Shown here in pieces: positions 34,666-42,516 of a stretch of DNA of 64,000 nt. Both the position numbers and the translations under genes were made by a program. The notes below the pieces were generated by a model. That model ran no database searches. It saw only the letters and a list, made by a program, of their open reading frames with translations, and was not told where the DNA came from. The DNA comes from Phenylobacterium sp. (lineage in GTDB: Bacteria > Pseudomonadota > Alphaproteobacteria > Caulobacterales > Caulobacteraceae): contig NZ_SCTC01000083.1 of NCBI RefSeq assembly GCF_004299445.1, forward strand, positions 109,552 to 173,551. The letters run 5' to 3'. The first letter of the stretch is position 1. Each line of letters opens with the position of its first letter.

Positions 34666-35415
34666 TCACCAGGCTTCTTTCCAGGGCCGCACGTCCAGCT
34701 CGTGCGTCCATGCCGAGCGCGGCTGCTGGCTGAGCGCCACGTAACTCTTCGCGATATCCTCCGGCCGCAGGATCGCGTCATCGGCCAACAGGTCGTCGAC
34801 GTCGTCGCGGTTGCTGCGGATGAACACGCCGTCCACGGCGCCGTCGATCACCACATGCGCCACGTGGATTCCCAGGGGCCCCAGCTCGCGCGCCATGCTC
34901 TGGGCGACGGCCCGCAGGCCATGCTTGGCCGAAGCGAACGCCGCGAACCCGTCGCGTCCCCGGACGCTCGCCGTGGCGCCGGTGAACAGGATCGTGCCCC
35001 GCCCCCGCGGGACCATCACCCTGGCCGCCTCGCGCCCGGCCAGGAAGCCTGCGAAACAGGCCATCTCCCAGACCTTGGTGAACACCCGCGCCGTCGTCTC
35101 GCGGATGCCGAAGCGCACGTTCGCGCCGATGTTGAAGACCACCACCTCCAGCGGTCCTACCTCCCGCTCGATGGTCTCGAACAGCGCCGCCATCTCGTCC
35201 TCCGACCGGGCGTCGACCCCATAGGCGTGCGCCACGCCGCCCGCCGCTCGGATCTGGGCCTCCACCGTCTTCAGGTCGGCAAGGTTGCGGGCGCGGCGGG
35301 TCATGCACACCGTGTGGCCCTCGGCGGCGAACGCCTTGGCCAGCGCCGAGCCGAGGCCGTCGCCAACCCCCACCACCAGGCAGACACCCCGCGCGGCTTT
35401 CGCGTCCTCGGCCAT
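34666..35415 (-). CDS. SDR-fold protein lacking the catalytic tyrosine
   Basis: 249 aa from the ATG with GGAGGGGG upstream. Rossmann cofactor loop VVGVGDGLGSALAKAF (residues 14-29), NIG in place of NAG (95-97), and TGATASVRG for the serine strand (145-153). The expected Y-x-x-x-K reads F-A-S-A-K: Phe 160 replaces the catalytic Tyr and Lys 164 is kept. The G-x-GDGLG loop and FASAKHGLRAVAQSMARELG stretch are shared with a divergent SDR group from proteobacteria that I recall with the same Phe. It may therefore use a different acid/base residue or not be a classical oxidoreductase. First gene of the operon with the DsbA-fold isomerase. Confidence 0.85.
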   Translation of the reverse strand: MAEDAKAARGVCLVVGVGDGLGSALAKAFAAEGHTVCMTRRARNLADLKTVEAQIRAAGGVAHAYGVDARSEDEMAALFETIEREVGPLEVVVFNIGANVRFGIRETTARVFTKVWEMACFAGFLAGREAARVMVPRGRGTILFTGATASVRGRDGFAAFASAKHGLRAVAQSMARELGPLGIHVAHVVIDGAVDGVFIRSNRDDVDDLLADDAILRPEDIAKSYVALSQQPRSAWTHELDVRPWKEAW

Positions 35416-35447
35416 CTGCGCCCCCTCCGTTCTAAATTTGAACCCAC

Positions 35448-35466
35448 GTTCGTCTTGAATCCGAAC
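35448..35466. promoter_or_regulatory. Candidate HxlR operator in divergent promoter
   Basis: GTTCG (35448-35452) and CGAAC (35462-35466) form an inverted repeat with a 9-nt spacer. GAACCCA occurs twice nearby (35440-35446 and 35463-35469). The element is centred in the 91-bp gap between the SDR operon and the divergent HxlR gene, where an autoregulating repressor would bind. Confidence 0.4.
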
Positions 35467-35506
35467 CCAGTCAAGCGCACCCTTGCGCAAACCTCGGAGT
35501 GTTCGA

Positions 35507-35959
35507 ATGAAGTGGAGCCAGCTCGCCGACCAGCCGTGCTCGGTGGCCCGCTCGGTCTCGGTCATCGGCGACCGATGGACGCTGATGATCCTGCGCGATT
35601 GCTTCCTGGGGATCCGCCGCTTCGACGACTTCGAGCGCCGCCTGCGCATCTCGCGCAGCATCATCGCCGACCGCCTGAAGCATCTGGTGGACGAGGGCGT
35701 CCTGCGCCGCGACGAGTATCAGCAGAACCCGGTCCGCCACGAGTACCGCCTCACCGATAAGGGCCTGAGCCTGCACCCGGTGATCATGGCCATCGTACAC
35801 TGGGGCGACACCCACTACGCCGGTGAGCAAGGTCCGCCCCTGCTCCACCGCCACCGCGCCTGCGGTTGCGACTTCCATCCCGTGCTCGCGTGCTCGGAAT
35901 GCGGCGAGCCGGTGGGCCCCCGCGACGTCGAGGTCCGCACGGGACCTGGCGGCGTCTGA
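35507..35959 (+). CDS. HxlR-family winged-helix transcriptional regulator
   Basis: 150 aa; ATG with GGAG 7 nt upstream. HxlR signature: CSVARSVSVIGDRWTLMILR at the N-terminus, then the recognition helix region RISRSIIADRLKHLVDEGVL and wing RRDEYQQNPVRHEYRLTDKG. The C-terminal extension carries four cysteines (ACGCDFHPVLACSECGEPV), a possible zinc ribbon seen in a subset of this family. Divergent from the SDR/isomerase operon, which it probably represses or activates in response to an electrophile or aromatic effector. Confidence 0.9.
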   Translation: MKWSQLADQPCSVARSVSVIGDRWTLMILRDCFLGIRRFDDFERRLRISRSIIADRLKHLVDEGVLRRDEYQQNPVRHEYRLTDKGLSLHPVIMAIVHWGDTHYAGEQGPPLLHRHRACGCDFHPVLACSECGEPVGPRDVEVRTGPGGV

Positions 35960-36072
35960 CCGCACCAGGCCCCACCAACTTCGGGCGCCTTAACGCGGGC
36001 ATCACGAAACCGTCGCTGCGCTCTCATCGCGCACGCCTAAGCGTCTTCGAACTCCCGAAGAGGCCGCCGCCC

Positions 36073-37128
36073 ATGAAACATCCCGCCCTGACCGTCCTGG
36101 CGCTGCTGCTGGCCGCAGGTCCGGCCAACGCGATCACCGCCCAGAAGGCCGAGCGCGCCGAGGGCCGGGTGGTCATCACCTGGACCGATCCCGACCCCGT
36201 CGATGTCTATGTCGCCCCGACAGCCGACGCGCCGCTCTCCGCGGCGACGCTCGTCGCCGCCAGCCGCCGTGACGGCCGCGCCGAGTACGTCGCGCCTGCC
36301 GACGCGCGTCCCTTCTTCCTCCTGCGCGATGGCGGCGACGGCAAGGTCACCCGCGTGGCCGAGCGCGCGCTGCCGCTCCAGCAAGGCTCCAACTTCCGCG
36401 ACCTGGGGGGCTATCCCGGCGCGGATGGCAAGTCCGTGCGCTGGGGGCGGATCTACCGCTCGGGCGCCACTGCCATGCTCACCGACGCCGACCTCATGAT
36501 GATCAAGGCCCTGGGCCTCGCCGACATGGTCGACCTGCGCTCCAGCGAGGAGCGCGCCCTCGCCCCCAGCCGCATCGCCGGCGTCCGCTACGCCGCCGTC
36601 GGCTACACGATGACCAGCCTCACGCTGCCGGGCGCCGCCGCCCCGTCGGGCGATGATCGGATGCACGCCGTCTACCGCCGTATGCCCGAACTTCTGGCGC
36701 CCCAGCTCAGGATCCTGTTCCAGGAGCTGCTCGAAGGCGACGGAGCGGTCGCCTACAACTGCTCGGCCGGCCAGGACCGCACCGGCTTCGCCACCGCCAT
36801 GGTGCTCTCGGCCCTGGGCGTCTCGCGCGAGACGATCATCGCCGACTACCACCTGTCGACGACCTACCGGCGGCCCGAGTTCGAGATGCCCCGCATCGAT
36901 CCCGCGACCGCCGGCGCCAATCCGGCCGCGGCCATGTTCGCCGGCTACCAGCAGGACCCGAACTACAAGACCCCCCGCCCGCTCTACGACAGCCAGCGCC
37001 GGGCTCTGCTGGACGTCGCCCTCTCCGAGGTGGAAAGCCGCTGGGGTTCCGTCGACGCCTATCTCGACAAGGCGCTGGGCGTCAGCCCCGCAGACGTCGC
37101 AAAGCTGCGGGCGATGTATCTGGAATAG
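36073..37128 (+). CDS. Secreted tyrosine-protein phosphatase
   Basis: 351 aa from the ATG that starts a signal peptide (MKHPALTVLALLLAAGPANA). A small beta-rich N-terminal domain (about 25-100) precedes a DSP/PTP-fold catalytic domain: FRDLGGYPGADGKSVRWGRI (108-127), the general-acid region DLRSSEERAL, and the P-loop NCSAGQDRTGF with nucleophile Cys 230 and Arg 236. This arrangement is that of the bacterial Y_phosphatase3 family (lipid-phosphatase LipA/PtpB relatives), so protein-tyrosine or phosphoinositide substrates are both possible. Stands alone. Confidence 0.9.
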   Translation: MKHPALTVLALLLAAGPANAITAQKAERAEGRVVITWTDPDPVDVYVAPTADAPLSAATLVAASRRDGRAEYVAPADARPFFLLRDGGDGKVTRVAERALPLQQGSNFRDLGGYPGADGKSVRWGRIYRSGATAMLTDADLMMIKALGLADMVDLRSSEERALAPSRIAGVRYAAVGYTMTSLTLPGAAAPSGDDRMHAVYRRMPELLAPQLRILFQELLEGDGAVAYNCSAGQDRTGFATAMVLSALGVSRETIIADYHLSTTYRRPEFEMPRIDPATAGANPAAAMFAGYQQDPNYKTPRPLYDSQRRALLDVALSEVESRWGSVDAYLDKALGVSPADVAKLRAMYLE

Positions 37129-37225
37129 CGGCCGACCTGAACCGCCTGGCGCGCACCGCTTGACTGACGCGGGGACGGCCGCCGCAGCCTGCGGGCCGTT
37201 CCGTCCGTCGTGAGAGGTCGCCGCC

Positions 37226-38017
37226 ATGCAAGACCCCCTCGCCGCCGCCAAGGCCCAGCTGCACGACGACGGCTGGTGCGTGATCCCGGGCGTCCTCGAC
37301 CCCGCCGCCGCCCGCCAGGCCCTGGACCGCCTCTGGGCCGCGGCCGACGAGAGCCGTCGGCGCGGCGTCGACACCTACATGCCGGTTTTGGATCCCAATG
37401 AAAGCAACGTGCGCGTCTTCTTCCTGATGGAGCTGGACGCGATCTTCCGCGAGCTGATCGCCCACCCCACCGCCGTCGAGATGGTCCGCTCGTTGCTGGG
37501 CCGCGACTTCCTGATCTCCAACTTCACCGCCAACATCGCCCGCCCGGGCTCGAGATCCATGGCGCTGCATTCGGATCAGTCGCTCGTCGTGCCCGAGCCC
37601 TGGGTTCAGCCCTGGGCGCTCAACGTCATCTGGTGCCTGACCGACGTCACGTTCGAGAACGGCGCCACCCTGTTCATCCCCGGCAGCCACCACTGGCAGA
37701 CCCGCGCCAACGTCCCAGCCGACGCCAACCGGCGCCTCAAGCCCTTCGAGGCCAAGGCCGGGTCGATCATCGTGATGGAAGGCCGCATCTGGCACACGTC
37801 GGGCGCCAACATCACGGCCGACCAGGATCGCGCCCTGCTGTTCGGCTACTACACGCGCCCGTTCCTGCGTCAGCAGGTCAACTGGAACGCCGCCCTCTCG
37901 GCCGAGACGCAAGCCTCGCTGAGCCCCCAAATGCGCCGCTGGCTGGGCCTTGAGGCCACCGCCAACACCGGCGACGCCCCCGACCTGCGCTACCTCGACG
38001 ACCAGTTCGCGACCTAG
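37226..38017 (+). CDS. Phytanoyl-CoA dioxygenase (PhyH) family protein
   Basis: 263 aa. Fe(II)/2-oxoglutarate dioxygenase fold with the facial triad visible: H-x-D at His 115/Asp 117 (ALHSDQSLV) and distal His 190 (RIWHTSGANIT). The GATLFIPGSHHW motif (146-157) is typical of PhyH proteins, and the 2-oxoglutarate-binding Arg is probably in DQDRALLFGYY. Substrate unknown; bacterial members hydroxylate fatty-acyl, terpenoid or amino-acid derivatives. Convergent with the DUF1697 gene (7-bp gap). Confidence 0.9.
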   Translation: MQDPLAAAKAQLHDDGWCVIPGVLDPAAARQALDRLWAAADESRRRGVDTYMPVLDPNESNVRVFFLMELDAIFRELIAHPTAVEMVRSLLGRDFLISNFTANIARPGSRSMALHSDQSLVVPEPWVQPWALNVIWCLTDVTFENGATLFIPGSHHWQTRANVPADANRRLKPFEAKAGSIIVMEGRIWHTSGANITADQDRALLFGYYTRPFLRQQVNWNAALSAETQASLSPQMRRWLGLEATANTGDAPDLRYLDDQFAT

Positions 38018-38024
38018 GTCAGCT

Positions 38025-38561
38025 CTACCCGCCCAGCTTCGCCGCCAGTTTGCCCACCGTGTTCCAGTTGCGGCCCGTCCCGCGCACCTTGAGCTTCCGC
38101 TCGATCACGGCGCCCGACAGCTTCGAGGTCCCAGAGCCCTCCGGATAGCAGAGGTAGAGACACCCCGGCCCCGCCGCGACCTCCTCGCCGAACACGCAGA
38201 ACGGCTTCAGGTCCGCGAGGTCGCCGTCCGCCTCCCCGCGCAGGAAGTAGACGATGAAGGTCGATGGCCGCTCCCGTGCAAACTCGGGGAACGGGTTGGA
38301 CGCCATGACCGACTTCAGCTGGTCCACGTCGCGCACCAAGACGTCGGTCTTGAACGCGAAGGTCTTCTCGATCCCGGCCTCGAACACCCTCTCGATCTCG
38401 GCCGGCGTCAGCGTCGAGCCCACCAGGGCGTTGCCGCTGGCCAGCAGGGTCTGGGGATCGTCGAAGCCCAGCTCGGCCAGCATCGCGCGCAGCTGCGCCA
38501 TCGGCAGCGCCCCCTGGCCGCCGACGTTCACCGCCCGCATCAGCGCAGCATAGCGTCTCAC
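38025..38561 (-). CDS. DUF1697 domain protein
   Basis: 178 aa from a GTG that overlaps the stop of the GST gene (GTGA), indicating coupling. The body follows the DUF1697 pattern: YAALMRAVNVGGQGALPMAQ at the start, LLASGNALVGS, VMASNPFPEFARERP, and TARGTGRNW-like ending (KLKVRGTGRNWNTVGKLAAK). Function of the family is unknown. Second gene of a two-gene operon. Confidence 0.9.
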   Translation of the reverse strand: MRRYAALMRAVNVGGQGALPMAQLRAMLAELGFDDPQTLLASGNALVGSTLTPAEIERVFEAGIEKTFAFKTDVLVRDVDQLKSVMASNPFPEFARERPSTFIVYFLRGEADGDLADLKPFCVFGEEVAAGPGCLYLCYPEGSGTSKLSGAVIERKLKVRGTGRNWNTVGKLAAKLGG

Positions 38562-39178
38562 TTGGACGCGGCTTCCCACTCCAGGAACTCGGGCTGCTCC
38601 AGCAGACGCGCGCTGTACTCGCCGCAGCGGCCGTCGTCGCCGTAGTCGCTGAGCCTGATTCCATAGGTCCGGAACCGCGACGCCACCGGCGTGTAGAAGG
38701 CGTCGGCGATCGACCAGTCGCCGGCCAGGAACGGCCCGCCGAAGCGGTCCAGCATCCCCGTCCACAGCGACACGATCCGGCGCACGTTGGCCTGGGTCGC
38801 CGGCGAGATGTCGACAGGCCGGGGCTCGACGTCCAGCGCCATGGGGCACTCGCCGCGCAACGAGGCGAACCCCGAGTGCATCTCGGCCGCCGCCGAACGG
38901 GCCAGCGCCCGCGCCGCGGGGTCCCTGGGCCACAGCTGCGGCGCCTTCTCGGCCGCGTACTCGCAGATCGCCAGCGAATCCACGACCACGAGGTCGCCAT
39001 CCTTCAGGCAGGGCACCAGTCCGGAGGGCGAATGTTTCCGGATCGCCGCCTCGCTCATGTTGTTTTCCTGGCGCAGCTCGACCAGCACCTCCTCGAAGGG
39101 CAGGCTGGCGCGCCTCAGCGCCAGCCACGGTCGCATCGACCAGGTCGACCACTTCTTCGTGCCGATCACCAATTGCAT
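38558..39178 (-). CDS. Glutathione S-transferase family protein
   Basis: 206 aa; ATG with AAGGAG upstream. Thioredoxin-like N-terminal domain (QLVIGTKKWSTWSMRPWLAL), cis-Pro and SNAIL-equivalent motif (SGLVPCLKDGDLVVVDSLAI), then an all-helical C-terminal domain with WSIADAFYTPVASRF. The W-S-T-W-S motif near residue 10 is characteristic of a bacterial GST subgroup. Cytoplasmic glutathione conjugation is presumed. Coupled to DUF1697. Confidence 0.88.
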   Translation of the reverse strand: MQLVIGTKKWSTWSMRPWLALRRASLPFEEVLVELRQENNMSEAAIRKHSPSGLVPCLKDGDLVVVDSLAICEYAAEKAPQLWPRDPAARALARSAAAEMHSGFASLRGECPMALDVEPRPVDISPATQANVRRIVSLWTGMLDRFGGPFLAGDWSIADAFYTPVASRFRTYGIRLSDYGDDGRCGEYSARLLEQPEFLEWEAASK

Positions 39179-39291
39179 CGCCGACTCCTTGCTGCGGACC
39201 TGAAACACTTGAACTGTTGCGGCGGGGGGCCGGGCGCCATCTAGTCGCACCAATCATAAGAACAACAGCTGCTGAACGAGGACGCGCCCCC

Positions 39292-40665
39292 ATGACCGAA
39301 GCCGTTTCGCCCGACGCCACGTCCGCTGCGAAACCCGCCGTCCCCGAAGCTTCGGCCGGGACGCCCTATTCGGCGGGCTACACGCGCTACGCGATGTTCC
39401 TGCTGCTGGGCATCTACGTCGTCAACTTCCTCGACCGCCAAGTCATCAACATCCTGGCCGAGCCGATCAAGAACGACCTGGGCCTCGCCGACTGGCAACT
39501 GGGCCTGATGAGCGGCCTCGCATTCGCGGTCTTCTACACGTTCCTCGGGATCCCGATCGCGCGGATGGCCGAGCGCAAGAACCGCCCCTACATCATCGGC
39601 ACCGCCGTGGCGGTGTGGAGCGGGTTCACCGCGCTGTGCGCCACCGCCGGCAACTTCTGGCAGCTGATCATCTACCGGATCGGCGTCGGCGTGGGCGAAG
39701 CGGGCTGCACGCCTCCGGCCCACTCGCTGATCGCCGACTACGCCCCCAAGGAGAAGCGCGCTTCGGCGCTGGCCTTCTACTCGATGGGCACGCCGATCGG
39801 CGGCCTCATCGGCCTCGTCATGGGCGGCATCGTGGCCGACGCCTACGGCTGGCGGACCGCCTTCCTGGTGGCCGGCGCTCCCGGGCTCATCTTCGCGGCC
39901 CTGGCCTTCTTCACGCTGAAGGAGCCGCGGCGCCTGCTCTCGGCCCAGGCCGAGAAGGTTCGCATGGCCTCGACCGCGACCTTCAGCCAGACCATGGCCT
40001 ACCTCGCCAAGCGGCCCACCTTCTGGTTCATCGCCTTCGCCGCCGCCATCAAGGCCTTCATCGGCTACGGCCACGCGCCCTTCACCGCCTCGTTCTTCCT
40101 GCGCAATCACCCTGCCGAGATCGCGGCCCTGGCCGACGACTTCGGCCTCAAGTCGGTGGGATTCCTGGGGCTGGCGCTGGGTCTCATCAGCGGCACGGCC
40201 GGGGCCATCGGCTCCTGGGTCGGCGGCTGGATCGCCGACAAATTCGGCCGCAAGGACCTGCGCGCCTACATGGTGGCGCCGGCCATCGCCAGCCTGGTCA
40301 CGATCCCGGTCTACATCGTCGCGGTCACCATCGACTCGGCGGCCATCGCCCTCTTCATCCTGGCGATCAACGCCTTCCTGGGCACCCTCTGGTACGGCCC
40401 GGTCTACGGCACCGGCCAGTCGGTCGTGCCGCCGCACATGCGCGCCACCGCCGCGGCCATCCTGCTCTTCATCATCAACCTGGTCGGTCTGGGCCTCGGC
40501 CCGCTCGCTGTGGGCATCCTCTCGGATTACCTGAACAACGGCCTGGGCCTGGGCGCCGCCCAAGGCGTCCGCTGGGCCCTCATCATCTCCTCCTGCTTCG
40601 GGATGGTGGCGTTCGTCTGCTTCTGGATGGCCCGCAAGACCATCCGCGAAGACACGGTCAGCTAA
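39292..40665 (+). CDS. MFS transporter, spinster-like family
   Basis: 457 aa; start at the MTEAVSPD methionine because the open frame upstream overlaps the divergent GST leader. Twelve predicted helices; diagnostic pieces are NFLDRQVINILAEPIKNDLG, the motif-A loop PIARMAERKNRPYIIG and GEAGCTPPAHSLIADYAPKE. These match spinster-type major facilitator proteins, which export or import lipids and organic acids. It is a clear paralogue of the transporter at 57491-59053 (same order of motifs). Confidence 0.9.
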   Translation: MTEAVSPDATSAAKPAVPEASAGTPYSAGYTRYAMFLLLGIYVVNFLDRQVINILAEPIKNDLGLADWQLGLMSGLAFAVFYTFLGIPIARMAERKNRPYIIGTAVAVWSGFTALCATAGNFWQLIIYRIGVGVGEAGCTPPAHSLIADYAPKEKRASALAFYSMGTPIGGLIGLVMGGIVADAYGWRTAFLVAGAPGLIFAALAFFTLKEPRRLLSAQAEKVRMASTATFSQTMAYLAKRPTFWFIAFAAAIKAFIGYGHAPFTASFFLRNHPAEIAALADDFGLKSVGFLGLALGLISGTAGAIGSWVGGWIADKFGRKDLRAYMVAPAIASLVTIPVYIVAVTIDSAAIALFILAINAFLGTLWYGPVYGTGQSVVPPHMRATAAAILLFIINLVGLGLGPLAVGILSDYLNNGLGLGAAQGVRWALIISSCFGMVAFVCFWMARKTIREDTVS

Positions 40666-40673
40666 GCCTGTCC

Positions 40674-40703
40674 GCGCCCTTCTCCCTCGCGGGAGAAGGG
40701 CGC
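40674..40703. terminator. Perfect 13-bp hairpin
   Basis: GCGCCCTTCTCCC (40674-40686), loop TCGC, GGGAGAAGGGCGC (40691-40703). Located 9 nt after the MFS stop and upstream of the convergent response regulator gene. No T run; it could be a bidirectional terminator or a dispersed palindromic element. Confidence 0.6.
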
Positions 40704-40748
40704 GCACTCCGCGAGCTGCTGGTGCGGCTGGCGCAGGACGGCCGCTGG

Positions 40749-41315
40749 CTAGATCACCCGTCCCCGCTGCGCCCGCGCGACGGCGTCGGTGCGGTTAGCG
40801 GCGCCCAGCCAGCTGATCAGGCGCGAGACGTGAATCTTCACGGTGGCGGGCGAGATGCCGAGTTCGATGGCGATCTCCTTGTTGGTCAGCCCCCTTGAGA
40901 GCCCGCCCAGCACCTCCTGCTGGCGCGGCGGCAGCGTACGCGCCTCGTGCTCCTGAAGCTGCGGGATGCCCTCGCGAATGGCCTCCAGCAGCACCGCCGC
41001 ATCGGTGTTCTTGGACAGAACCGCGGTCACGCCGCAGCCGGCGACCGCCGCAAGCAGCGCTGGATCGGTCAACCCCGTCACCACGAGCACCACCGCGCCC
41101 GGCGCCCTCGCCCTAAGAGCGCGTAGGCCTTCGGCCGGCTCGGCGCCGGGCATGTCCAGGTCCAGTAGGCAGAAATCCGGCCGCGCCTCGGCCGCCGCCC
41201 AGGCCTGCGGATAGTCACTGGCCTCGTCGATGATCACGCCCGGCCAGCGGTCGCGCATGGTCGCCGCCAGCGCCTGGCGCATCAGAGGGTGGTCGTCACA
41301 GATCAGGCCGCGCAT
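40749..41315 (-). CDS. LuxR-type (NarL/FixJ) response regulator
   Basis: 188 aa. Receiver domain (residues 1-115) with phosphoacceptor Asp 52 in CLLDLDMPGAEP and the CDDHP pocket at 6-10, then a LuxR helix-turn-helix (about 125-185: LPPRQQEVLGGLSRGLTNKE, ATVKIHVSRL). The ATG overlaps the 3' end of the histidine kinase gene by 13 nt, so this was the second gene of a two-component operon. The kinase is 5'-truncated, so expression of this regulator may be lost or altered. Confidence 0.88.
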   Translation of the reverse strand: MRGLICDDHPLMRQALAATMRDRWPGVIIDEASDYPQAWAAAEARPDFCLLDLDMPGAEPAEGLRALRARAPGAVVLVVTGLTDPALLAAVAGCGVTAVLSKNTDAAVLLEAIREGIPQLQEHEARTLPPRQQEVLGGLSRGLTNKEIAIELGISPATVKIHVSRLISWLGAANRTDAVARAQRGRVI

Positions 41316-42082
41316 CGGACGCCCGCGACAGGATCGGCCCGATCGGCCGGCAGCCGAATATAGAACGCCGCCCCACGGGTCAGCCCCGGCTGTACGCCGC
41401 AGGTCCCCTCCATGAGCGCCATCAGACCCCATGTCGACGACAGGCCCAGGCCGAAGCCGCCGGTGTCGCCCACATGGGCGCCTTGCTGGAACGGGCTGAA
41501 GATCCGCGCCTCGTCGCCGGGCGCCAGGCCGCGGCCGTCGTCCACCACCATGAGCGCCACCTCGTCACCGCGCAGGCGCGCGCCCATCACGATCCGGCGC
41601 CCGCCGGAATGCCGGATGGCGTTCGCCACCAGGTTCTCCAGCGCCCGCGCAAGCAGGATCGGATCGGCCCTGAGGCTCAGGCCGCGCCCTGCCACGGAAA
41701 TCCCGATGCCCGCCAGGGCGGCCGCCGGACCCTGGGTCAGCAGCACCCGGTCGAAGACCTCGCCGGCCGTGACGCGCGTCACCTGCGGTCGAACGGCGCC
41801 GCTCTCCAACTTCAGGTGCTCCAGCATCGCAGCCACCAGCGCGCGGGCCGCGTTCAGAGCCTGCCGCACCGAGCCGATCGACGGCGCCTGCTCGGCCGCA
41901 CGGCCGCCGGGTTTCACACGATCCAGATAGAGGGCGGCGGCCTGCAGCGGCCGCTGCAGATCGTGGCTGGCCGCGCGGATGAACTGCGTCTTGGCGTCCC
42001 GTTCGCGCGCCAGCACGGCCAGCGCCGCCGCCAGTTCCCGACGGGCCGCGTCGGCCGCCGCCCGCGCCGCCGTCTCCTTCAC
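41303..42082 (-). pseudogene. Histidine kinase, 5'-truncated remnant
   Basis: About 259 codons of a kinase C-terminus: coiled linker, HisKA with ASHDLQRPLQAAALYLDRV, N box (NLVANAIRHSGG), G1 (VVDDGRGLAPGDE), G2 (GGFGLGLSSTWGLM). No sensor domain and no start codon with a ribosome site; a GTG lies at 42082, but the DNA before it belongs to an opposite-strand PEP-CTERM gene. The coiled linker breaks off at KETAARAA. I read this as a kinase whose promoter and sensor half were deleted. If translated from the GTG it would be a bare catalytic core. Confidence 0.7.
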
Positions 42083-42421
42083 GACACCGTCAGCTTCAAT
42101 GTCCTCGACAACTCGCCGACGGGCGTCGGCATCGCAGGCGGCACAAACGCGAGCGGGCAGTTTGTCGGCGGGCCTCTGACCTTCCTGTCGGCTCAGAACC
42201 TCACCTTCACGAAGTCGGCTTCGGTCGAGCTGGAGCAGGGCGAATGGCTCGCCTTCTTCCTGAACAACGGCGGCAACTACTCGAACGATTCCACGGGCTT
42301 CAGCCTGACGCTGACCCGCGACACCGCCGGCGCCGTCCCCGAGCCCGGCGCCTGGGCGCTGATGATCCTGGGCTTCGGCCTCGCCGGCGCCGCGGCCCGC
42401 GGGCGGCGCGCGATGGCCTGA
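42080..42421 (+). pseudogene. PEPxxWA-CTERM protein, 5'-truncated remnant
   Basis: 113 codons in frame: beta-rich sequence (HDTVSFNVLDNSPTGVGIAG; TGFSLTLTRDTAG) ending in the sorting signal PEPGAWALMILGFGLAGAAA plus RGRRAMA. There is no signal peptide and no start codon: upstream the frame runs into the antisense of the kinase gene. Complete relatives in this window are 200-290 aa. The breakpoint at about 42078-42086 is shared with the truncated kinase. Confidence 0.75.
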
Positions 42422-42516
42422 TCCGGATCCGCCCGTCCCGGCCTCGGTGCAGCCGGGGCGACCCCGGCGGTCGGAGCGCGGCCCCGCCTCCCCCATGAGG
42501 CGGGGCCGCAAGCCGT

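Noticed and set aside
41303..42082. The kinase remnant as a complete, sensor-less kinase starting at GTG 42082
   Set aside because: No ribosome site, and the upstream DNA codes for the opposite-strand PEP-CTERM protein; truncation explains both genes better.
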